Shown here piece by piece: positions 1 through 5,081 of a stretch of 5,081 bases of DNA. How positions within the stretch are numbered: position 1 is the first letter of the stretch; every line of letters starts with the position of its first letter. Both the position numbers and the translations under genes were made by a program. This DNA comes from Actinomycetota bacterium (GTDB lineage Bacteria > Cyanobacteriota > Vampirovibrionia > Obscuribacterales > Obscuribacteraceae), in NCBI GenBank assembly GCA_903970355.1, contig CAJCIF010000294.1, positions 1 to 5,081 of the forward strand. Direction: 5' to 3'. The notes beneath the pieces are model-generated. The model worked only from the letters and a program-made list of their open reading frames with translations. It did no database searches and was not told where the DNA came from.

Positions 1-152
1 CCGCTTGTCCATAATTTCTTGTGCATTTTTGCAGTCCCACAATTCTCGCTAAAGGTCTCTGTGCCATCATACGATGTTTCAAGCAGCATCTCCATAAGGC
101 TGTCAATTATCGTAGAAAGCTGCCGGATTGACGTGTTCCGGAAGCCAAGCAT
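1..152 (-). CDS. Possible hypothetical protein, N-terminal 50 residues, cut by window edge
   Basis: The minus strand is open from an ATG at 152-150 to the window edge, with an in-frame TAG just upstream at 176-174, so this ATG is the only standard start. The 50 visible residues look protein-like: an N-terminal stretch MLGFRNTSIRQLSTIIDSL that could be a helix, then an acidic, Thr/Ser-rich part and a basic end (KMHKK). I recognise no family. Against it: there is no Shine-Dalgarno before the ATG, only 35 bases separate it from the divergent hydrolase start, and the hydrolase promoter overlaps its start codon. It may be the beginning of a divergent gene or a chance open frame; the rest lies outside the window. 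Confidence 0.3.
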   Translation of the reverse strand, partial: MLGFRNTSIRQLSTIIDSLMEMLLETSYDGTETFSENCGTAKMHKKLWTS

Positions 153-180
153 TGACGGCGGTATGCCCGGGCGCTATAAA
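152..180 (+). promoter_or_regulatory. Sigma70-type promoter for the exported hydrolase
   Basis: TTGACG (152-157) and TATAAA (175-180) each match the -35 and -10 consensus at five of six bases and are exactly 17 bases apart. The expected transcription start is about seven bases after the -10 box, at 186-188, which coincides with the A of the ATG at 188. That predicts a leaderless mRNA and fits the absence of a Shine-Dalgarno before that ATG. The motif ATTGACG also occurs 24 bases upstream (127-133), possibly as part of a regulator site. No experimental support is available here. Confidence 0.55.
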
Positions 181-187
181 GCCAAAC

Positions 188-1225
188 ATGAATCTAAGAA
201 ACATGTTTTTATTGTCTGTCGCACTGATGACATTGCCTTATTTTTCGGCAGCAGGTGCAGATACTCACCAATCGGCAAGCAAAGTGCATTCGCATGGAAA
301 AGCAGTGAGTGCTTCTTCATCATCCCCGATTGTGAAACAGACGCCCGCTTCCGCTCCTGTGTGCATTGTAAACAGCACTATTGGACAGCAGCTCAATTTG
401 CCCATTTACGAATGGGTGGACAAGAACAAGGCGACCAAAGGAACAATTGTTGCAGTACCGGGCATGACGCTCTATGCATTCGCCTGGAACGATATGGCTA
501 AGCACCTTGCCTCGGAAGGATTCCATGTATTTTCATTAGATCCACGCGGATTTGGTCGGTGGCGAACAGAGTCTGCCAAGTTCGGCGGCACCAATAAAAT
601 CGAAATAAGTCAAAGCCAACAAGACCTGTTGGACATGGTGACTGATTTGCGCCAGGCCAATCCGAATCAGAAACTGTATTTACTCGGGGAAAGTCTCGGT
701 TCCAATATGGCTTTAACTTTAGCCTCAGAGCATCCCAAATTAGCTGATGGTGCCATTCTTGGTTCGCCATGCTACAAAACACGCATGCATGCAAAACCGG
801 TTCGTTGGGTAACCGATTTCGCAAAAACCATCCTCAAGCCAAATCGAAATATCAATTTAGAACCCTATTCGGCACCTTACCTGACTAATGATCCAGCCCT
901 GGCGAAAGCTTGCGATAGCGATCCGTTGATATATCGCAAGATGAGTGCGGCCGATCTCATCAAAATTGATTTTATGAACGATCGGGCCTTTACCTTAGCA
1001 AAAAATCTTCCGGCTAATTTTCCAATATTGATTATTGCCGGCACAAAAGATGCGATGTTCAAATCCTCAGAACTTCCGAATGCGATCAAGAAATTCGGCT
1101 CGCAGAAGATTGAATTGCACATTCTTTCCGGTAAAGGTCATTTGCTAATGGAACACCAGCACGTGCAACCCGCCATCGGCAACATAATCGATGCCTGGTT
1201 GACTAAAGAATCGGCTGGACACTAA
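188..1225 (+). CDS. Exported alpha/beta hydrolase (lysophospholipase/monoacylglycerol lipase-like)
   Basis: This 345-residue protein resembles the PldB/monoacylglycerol lipase group of serine hydrolases, which cleave acyl esters of lysophospholipids or monoglycerides; the actual substrate is unknown. From the ATG at 188, residues 1-24 form a Sec signal peptide: MNLRN, a hydrophobic core, then SAAGA before DTHQ. A low-complexity Ser/Ala/His linker runs to about residue 58. The hydrolase fold follows, with VPGM (90-93) at the oxyanion loop, DPRGFG (118-123), the nucleophile elbow GESLG with Ser169, acid Asp288 in GTKD and His318 in GKGHLL. The family's usual His-Gly at the oxyanion loop is Pro-Gly here. 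The frame also opens at a TTG (128), but only the 188 start puts the signal peptide at the N-terminus; ATG 203 would lose the Arg before the hydrophobic core. It is probably secreted or periplasmic and transcribed alone. Confidence 0.88.
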   Translation: MNLRNMFLLSVALMTLPYFSAAGADTHQSASKVHSHGKAVSASSSSPIVKQTPASAPVCIVNSTIGQQLNLPIYEWVDKNKATKGTIVAVPGMTLYAFAWNDMAKHLASEGFHVFSLDPRGFGRWRTESAKFGGTNKIEISQSQQDLLDMVTDLRQANPNQKLYLLGESLGSNMALTLASEHPKLADGAILGSPCYKTRMHAKPVRWVTDFAKTILKPNRNINLEPYSAPYLTNDPALAKACDSDPLIYRKMSAADLIKIDFMNDRAFTLAKNLPANFPILIIAGTKDAMFKSSELPNAIKKFGSQKIELHILSGKGHLLMEHQHVQPAIGNIIDAWLTKESAGH

Positions 1226-1252
1226 TTCAGGACTTGAGAGCCGTCCATTCAT

Positions 1253-1293
1253 CCGGTCGCAATTCGCGGGCTGGTTCAATTGCGACTGGTTTT
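1253..1293 (+). terminator. Rho-independent-like terminator after the exported hydrolase
   Basis: Twelve-base arms CCGGTCGCAATT (1253-1264) and AATTGCGACTGG (1278-1289) pair fully, with one G-U wobble in plus-strand RNA, around a 13-base loop. TTTT follows at 1290-1293. The stem starts 27 bases after the hydrolase stop codon and lies before the end of the convergent gene at 1319, so it would stop antisense reading into that gene. In the minus direction the wobble becomes a C-A mismatch and no T-run follows, so it probably works only for the plus strand. The short T-run lowers confidence. Confidence 0.6.
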
Positions 1294-1318
1294 GGCTCAT
1301 GGCGCGATTGCCCGGTAG

Positions 1319-2182
1319 TCATAGCTTCATCCCGTCCAGCACAAAATGTAATCCTCTCTCGAAGCTTCCGGATATTGGTGGAGATTCATGCGTTCCTTCG
1401 AATGTTTCAAGTTTGCAAATAACGTGGTCATCCTGAAGAGTTTTATAGAGCTCTGCTTGCAACACAGTTGGAATTGCCACGTCGTGACTCGCTGAAATCA
1501 GGTATACGTGTATATTATTGGGCAACTTGGACAAGTTTGGAACGAGGCTAGAATCGTTATATTGTTCGAGTTTTTTTTCCGGCGGCCCGCCAAAACGGTT
1601 GAGCAACCCATCTGTAACGCGCTTCTCTTGCGTGAGTTTATACAACCTGGCTAGATCACCGGTAGCATAAACTGCGACTACACCAATGATACGTTTGCGA
1701 ATTTCTTCTGGTGCAATGGCAGCGTAAGTGAGGGCAGCGCAACCACCCATAGAAGTTCCGGCCAGGATAATGTGTGCTGCCGGTAATTGATCAAGGATAT
1801 GAGTGATACCACATGTAGCACTAGCCAAAGTGTCCTGATTGTACCAAACGATGTTCTCTGAATAGTTGCAAGAAACGATATTGAGGAGCGGATAGTCTTG
1901 AAGGGCTGACTGCGCGTATGTTCTTTTCACCGGCAACTTGAATGGTTCTGTATAAGTTTGTCCAAGCCCATGAAAGTAGAAAAGAAGCACCGGATCTTGT
2001 GTCCTGGTTTTATTTTCAAAAGTGCCTAAAACAACCTCAGAGTCGCCGCATTTCACATTTTCAGTCTTGTAAACCACGGCGGCAGGTCTCATTCTGAATG
2101 CCAATTCGATAGCAAGTGCTACAGCCATAACTATGCTGGCAATCAAAATAAGGCTTATTTTTTTTCGAAAGGATATACGCAT
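1319..2182 (-). CDS. Membrane-anchored alpha/beta hydrolase
   Basis: A 287-residue serine hydrolase of unknown substrate. The basic N-terminus MRISFRKK precedes one hydrophobic helix (about residues 9-29), giving a signal anchor or an uncleaved signal peptide with the catalytic domain outside the cytoplasm. ALA at 22-24 leaves cleavage possible. The fold shows the oxyanion loop HGLG (71-74), the nucleophile elbow GTSMG with Ser144, acid Asp234 in ASHD and His265 in GTHES, so the triad looks complete. An insertion between about 175 and 215 probably forms the lid. The ATG (2182-2180) shares its A with the TAA of fadD, and the nearest purine-rich stretch is about 24 bases upstream. Translation therefore probably depends on coupling to fadD. 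It is the last gene of the minus-strand block; I see no minus-strand terminator after it. An esterase or thioesterase acting on lipids fits the neighbours but is inference. Confidence 0.85.
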   Translation of the reverse strand: MRISFRKKISLILIASIVMAVALAIELAFRMRPAAVVYKTENVKCGDSEVVLGTFENKTRTQDPVLLFYFHGLGQTYTEPFKLPVKRTYAQSALQDYPLLNIVSCNYSENIVWYNQDTLASATCGITHILDQLPAAHIILAGTSMGGCAALTYAAIAPEEIRKRIIGVVAVYATGDLARLYKLTQEKRVTDGLLNRFGGPPEKKLEQYNDSSLVPNLSKLPNNIHVYLISASHDVAIPTVLQAELYKTLQDDHVICKLETFEGTHESPPISGSFERGLHFVLDGMKL

Positions 2183-3888
2183 TAAGCAAGCGCGACGCTA
2201 GTGTTTCTCTTTCCGTCGTTCTGCAGCAATTTTTCTCTCAGTTCACGTCTCAAGATTTTGCCAACATTACTCTTGGGCAGTTCACTCGTAAATATAATTT
2301 CCTTCGGCACCTTATAACTGGTGAGCGACTGCCTGACAAAATCGATCAAATCCGCCTGGCTCAAAGTTGGATCACGTTTCACTACAAAGAGCACAACCTT
2401 CTCACCGGATTTCTCATCAGGAGCTCCAACAGCAGCCACTTCTTTTACGCCTGGATGAGCCGAGACAACATCTTCAATTTCATTCGGAAAGACATTGAAC
2501 CCGGAAACTATAATCATGTCCTTTTTGCGATCAACAATGCGCAGGAATCCTAGTTCATCAATTGTGGCAATGTCACCTGTCGCTACGAAACCACGTTCAT
2601 CTAAAGCCTTTTTTGTTTCTTCTGGTCTGTCCAAATAGCCAGGCATAACCTGTGGTCCTTGCACCCACAGTTCTCCCGGTGTATTTATTCCCACCGGTTT
2701 ACCGTTGTCATCTCTTATTTCTACATCGACAGAGGGCAAGGGCAAACCGATACTGCCTTTGTATTCATCAAGGTGCAGCGGATTAATAGAAACGATGCTC
2801 GATGTTTCTGTTAATCCATAACCTTCAGTCAACGGACAGCTCGTTACTTGCTTCCAGCGATCCGCTACTATTTTTTGAGTTGCCATGGCACCACTGAACG
2901 AAAAACGTAACGAGCTGAAATTCACGTTTTTGATTTCAGGATGATTCAAAAGCGCATTATAGAGTGTGTTGACGCCGCCAAAGAGCGTAAATTTATGCTT
3001 TTTCAATTCCTTTATAAAGCCGGGAATGTCTTTCGGATTTGCAATAAGCACGCTGCAAGCTCCAAATTTCAGGTTACCCAGACACTGGCAAACCATTGCG
3101 GCGACATGATAGAGGGGCAGAGCTACAATAGCCCGTTCTTGACCGACGCGCACTTTTGTAGAGAACCATGCGTCAATCTGAAGAACAGTGGCAGAAACGC
3201 TTGAGTGCGTAAGCATTGCACCTTTAGGCCGCCCGGTTGTTCCACCGGTATATTGCAGGAAGGCAAGATCATCAGGACCAACTGGCACTTCTTTAAATTC
3301 CCCAGCCGATCTGCGGCTCAATGCGCCATTGAAGCGAATCGTCCCAGGAATCTCCCAGGCAGGAACCATTTTTTTTAAGTGTCGAACGGCGGAGTTCACA
3401 ATTGCTGATTTCGGAAAACTGAGCATGTCACCAATGGCAGTGACAATCACATTTTTGATGGTGGTGCCAGGCAAAGCGGTTTGCAGTGTCTTGCAAAAAT
3501 TTTCCAAGATAATAATGGTACTCGGTTTGCTGTCGTTCAATAGCTGGCTGAGCTCGTGCGGCGTGTAGAGCGGATTAACGTTTACAACCGTCAGACCAGC
3601 ACGCAGACAACCAGCAAGTGCAATCGGATATTGCAAAAGATTCGGCATCATGATCGCAACGCGATCTCCCTTTTTCAGATGCAAGTCCTTCTGAAGATAG
3701 GCAGCAAAGGATTTTGCGAGACGATCGAATTCAGCAAATGAGATCTCTTTGCCCATGCTATGAAAGGCCGGACGATTGGCGAAATTGTTCAGGGCAAAAT
3801 CAAAAAGATTAACTAGCGTTTCTATACCGTTGCGACTAATAGTAGCTGGTATGCCTTGGTCGTACTGCTTAAGCCAAATCTTTTCCAC
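2182..3888 (-). CDS. fadD: Long-chain-fatty-acid--CoA ligase
   Basis: This 568-residue acyl-CoA synthetase of the ANL adenylating superfamily activates long-chain fatty acids with ATP and CoA, the entry step of beta-oxidation, usually at the inner membrane face. It follows E. coli FadD (about 561 residues) almost throughout: start MEKIWLKQY against MKKVWLNRY, KKGDRVAIMMPNLLQYP (72-88), VVNVNPLYTPHEL (101-113), ATP loop YTGGTTGRPKG (213-223), GYGLTE (356-361), ribose-binding Asp439 in TGD, the fatty-acyl signature region RIVDRKKDMIIVSGFNVFPN (450-469), and catalytic Lys544 in NVGKILRREL. The start is GTG (3888-3886), chosen because it matches the family N-terminus; an in-frame TGA lies 24 bases upstream with no ATG between. 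A GAGGG Shine-Dalgarno at 3911-3907 is 18 bases away, too far for this start. The gene lies 76 bases after the aldehyde dehydrogenase gene and overlaps the next gene by one base. Confidence 0.96.
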   Translation of the reverse strand: MEKIWLKQYDQGIPATISRNGIETLVNLFDFALNNFANRPAFHSMGKEISFAEFDRLAKSFAAYLQKDLHLKKGDRVAIMMPNLLQYPIALAGCLRAGLTVVNVNPLYTPHELSQLLNDSKPSTIIILENFCKTLQTALPGTTIKNVIVTAIGDMLSFPKSAIVNSAVRHLKKMVPAWEIPGTIRFNGALSRRSAGEFKEVPVGPDDLAFLQYTGGTTGRPKGAMLTHSSVSATVLQIDAWFSTKVRVGQERAIVALPLYHVAAMVCQCLGNLKFGACSVLIANPKDIPGFIKELKKHKFTLFGGVNTLYNALLNHPEIKNVNFSSLRFSFSGAMATQKIVADRWKQVTSCPLTEGYGLTETSSIVSINPLHLDEYKGSIGLPLPSVDVEIRDDNGKPVGINTPGELWVQGPQVMPGYLDRPEETKKALDERGFVATGDIATIDELGFLRIVDRKKDMIIVSGFNVFPNEIEDVVSAHPGVKEVAAVGAPDEKSGEKVVLFVVKRDPTLSQADLIDFVRQSLTSYKVPKEIIFTSELPKSNVGKILRRELREKLLQNDGKRNTSVALA

Positions 3889-3906
3889 TTCGATATACCC
3901 ATGGAT

Positions 3907-3911
3907 CCCTC
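3907..3911 (-). promoter_or_regulatory. Strong Shine-Dalgarno before fadD, spaced for an out-of-frame ATG
   Basis: On the minus strand GAGGG (3911-3907) stands four bases before an ATG at 3902-3900 and 18 bases before the GTG start of fadD. The ATG opens a 26-codon frame (MGISKWKRF...) ending in TAG at 3824-3822, inside fadD and in another frame. Ribosomes loaded here may translate a leader peptide and reinitiate at, or compete with, the GTG. Alternatively the site may simply help recruit ribosomes to fadD. Confidence 0.4.
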
Positions 3912-3914
3912 AGG

Positions 3915-3931
3915 TTCAAGTGTAACTTGAA
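3915..3931. promoter_or_regulatory. Perfect 17-bp dyad upstream of fadD, candidate operator
   Basis: TTCAAGT-GTA-ACTTGAA is a perfect inverted repeat with seven-base arms and a three-base centre. It lies in the 76-base gap between the aldehyde dehydrogenase stop and fadD, just upstream of the Shine-Dalgarno. Its size and symmetry suit a dimeric helix-turn-helix regulator such as a TetR, GntR or MarR family protein, and acyl-CoA-responsive members of such families commonly control fad genes. The sequence does not match the E. coli FadR or Pseudomonas PsrA consensus as I know them. With an AT-rich stem and no T-run, it is not a terminator. No regulator gene is in the window. Confidence 0.45.
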
Positions 3932-3964
3932 TAGATGAGAATTGGGTGAATCCAGTATCCTATT

Positions 3965-5081
3965 TCATTTCTTAGAAAATCCGCCAAAAATGAAATTAAA
4001 TGTTCCCTTTAAGCGCTGGCTGAAACTGCCGTGTAGTGCATCGATTCCGCCTTTTATTGAACGAAGGCGTCCGGAACCATACGGGAACCACCAGAACTTA
4101 TTGGAGCCACTGGCAGCATCAATGCTCACGTGCTTTGTGTTGACGAGATCCAACAATCCGAAATAGGAATGAGTCTTTCCGTAGCCGCTCTTTTTCAGAC
4201 CGCCCCAGGGATATTGGGACACTCCCTGAGCGAATATGCAATCGTTGAGCGAAACCGTACCCACATTTAAATCTCGTGCTACGTTTTGCCCTCGAACAAT
4301 ATCTTTGCACCACACCGATGCCGAAAGTCCGAATTGGCAGTTGTTCGCCAAAGCAACAGCCTGGTCTTCGCTATCAACAACCATGATAGGCAAAAGTGGA
4401 CCCATCGTATCCTCAACCATCAGTTGCATGGAATGATCTACATCAACAAGCACTGTCGGCTCGAAAAAATAGCCGGCCAAATTTGGCACTCTATTGCCGC
4501 CGCATAAGATGCGGGCGCCCTGCGCCACAGCTTGTTCCAACTGCCCAACTACCCGGTTGAACTGCTGTTCATCGATGAGCGGTCCAATATCTGTGTTCGG
4601 CTCATCGGGTTTGCCAACTTGCAATAATTTCGTCTGTGCCACCACTTGTTCCAATAGCTTTTCGGTTTTTTTCCCTTTTACAATATAGACTCGCTCAATT
4701 GCAGCACGCGATTGTCCGGCAGCCGTGAAGGCGCCCCAAACAAGACCTTTCGCCGTAAATTCAACAGGAGCGTCCGGCAAAACAATAGCTGCGTCTTTAC
4801 CGGAAAGTTGCAAGGTGAGAGAAGTGACTTGCTTTGCACTTTCTTTTGTAATCTGTATGCCACCAGATGTAGAGCCAATGAAAATCAATTTGGCAAGCTT
4901 GCTGTTTGCAAGCGAGGCAGAAGTCTCCTCATCTCCCGTTATTACGGAAACAACATTTGCCGGGAAACCGGCTTGGCTGAAAAGCTCTGCAATTTTCTTG
5001 CCGGTCAAAGAGGCCTTTTCTGATGGCTTTATGGCCACCGCATTGCCTGTCATAAGCGCAAATAATGCTGTCGTAACAGGA
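3965..5081 (-). CDS. Aldehyde dehydrogenase superfamily protein lacking catalytic residues; N-terminus outside window
   Basis: The frame stays open to the window edge, giving 371 residues of a protein that should total about 500. An ATG at 5053 is internal: the codons before it (PVTTALFAL) continue the conserved ALDH sequence. Numbered from that Met, it has NAVAIKPSE (4-12) for NAD(P) binding, GSTSGG (60-65), LQLSGKD (81-87), GAFTAAGQSRAAIERVY (107-123), EDTMGP (214-219) and PWGGLKKSGYG (282-292). In active enzymes the second-last pair reads LELGGK and GQxC. Here the general-base Glu is Gln82 and the nucleophile Cys is Arg116, 34 residues apart exactly as Glu268 and Cys302 are, so no gap explains the loss. 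The cofactor-contacting Glu399 position appears to be Asp215. Oxidation of aldehydes by the normal thiohemiacetal route should be impossible. Sequence around GKD and the WWFPY tail recalls the ALDH22/diapolycopenedial dehydrogenase-like groups (inference). The tail (319-362) is basic and aromatic and could touch membranes. The frame is undamaged, which argues against a decaying pseudogene. Confidence 0.9.
   Translation of the reverse strand, partial: PVTTALFALMTGNAVAIKPSEKASLTGKKIAELFSQAGFPANVVSVITGDEETSASLANSKLAKLIFIGSTSGGIQITKESAKQVTSLTLQLSGKDAAIVLPDAPVEFTAKGLVWGAFTAAGQSRAAIERVYIVKGKKTEKLLEQVVAQTKLLQVGKPDEPNTDIGPLIDEQQFNRVVGQLEQAVAQGARILCGGNRVPNLAGYFFEPTVLVDVDHSMQLMVEDTMGPLLPIMVVDSEDQAVALANNCQFGLSASVWCKDIVRGQNVARDLNVGTVSLNDCIFAQGVSQYPWGGLKKSGYGKTHSYFGLLDLVNTKHVSIDAASGSNKFWWFPYGSGRLRSIKGGIDALHGSFSQRLKGTFNFIFGGFSKK

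Noticed and set aside
128..187. TTG at 128 as the start of the exported hydrolase
   Set aside because: It would place 20 non-hydrophobic residues before the signal peptide and lies upstream of the predicted promoter's -10 box.
19..501. 160-codon open frame on the plus strand overlapping the start of the exported hydrolase
   Set aside because: Beyond 188 it is a shifted frame of the hydrolase, whose own frame has clear motifs; its product has no recognisable domain and looks like antisense of the minus-strand frame before that.
1226..1318. Terminator for the minus-strand block in the convergent gap
   Set aside because: The only strong hairpin there has a T-run only on the plus-strand side; the minus-strand end is unmarked.
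3188..3568. 126-codon plus-strand open frame opposite fadD
   Set aside because: It is antisense to the most conserved part of fadD and lacks a Shine-Dalgarno or recognisable domain.
3915..3931. Dyad before fadD as a terminator of the aldehyde dehydrogenase gene
   Set aside because: The seven-base stem is AT-rich with a three-base loop and has no T-run on the minus strand; CCTGAGGG follows it.
3932..3990. Separate sigma70 promoter for fadD
   Set aside because: GATACT or TATTCA could serve as -10 boxes, but no acceptable -35 box sits 16-18 bases upstream of either.
4893..4913. GCAAGCTTGC palindrome with a nearby TTTGCAAGC repeat
   Set aside because: It lies inside the conserved ALDH coding sequence and is explained by Ala/Lys/Leu/Ser codons; nothing suggests a site.

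Overview
The window is compact bacterial DNA of moderate GC, with few non-coding gaps, a Sec signal peptide and a FadD that reads end to end like the gammaproteobacterial enzyme. This suggests a Gram-negative heterotroph that uses fatty acids. The FadD similarity alone could come from horizontal transfer, and I cannot name a genus. There are no rRNA, tRNA, IS-element or CRISPR signatures, so this looks like a chromosomal metabolic region rather than a mobile one.

Layout: (1) The left edge (1-187) holds a possible minus-strand gene that runs off the window, and a near-consensus sigma70-type promoter reading right. (2) A plus-strand gene (188-1225) encodes a probably exported alpha/beta hydrolase with an intact Ser-Asp-His triad. 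It ends at a hairpin with a short T-run (1253-1293). (3) Converging on it is a minus-strand block, in transcription order: an aldehyde dehydrogenase superfamily protein (3965 to beyond 5081, cut by the window edge), a long-chain acyl-CoA synthetase fadD (2182-3888), and a membrane-anchored alpha/beta hydrolase (1319-2182) whose start codon shares one base with the fadD stop codon. The 76-base gap between the aldehyde dehydrogenase and fadD contains a perfect 17-bp dyad.

Together the genes suggest lipid use: hydrolases could release acyl groups, FadD activates free fatty acids to acyl-CoA, and an aldehyde dehydrogenase would normally feed fatty acids from aldehydes. However, this aldehyde dehydrogenase lacks both catalytic residues. 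Arg stands where the Cys nucleophile belongs and Gln where the general-base Glu belongs, at exactly the canonical 34-residue spacing, so it looks like a pseudoenzyme kept in a lipid operon. That is the most interesting observation here. Others are a probable leaderless transcript for the exported hydrolase, a candidate operator before fadD, and a strong Shine-Dalgarno before fadD that serves an out-of-frame ATG rather than the family-consistent GTG start.
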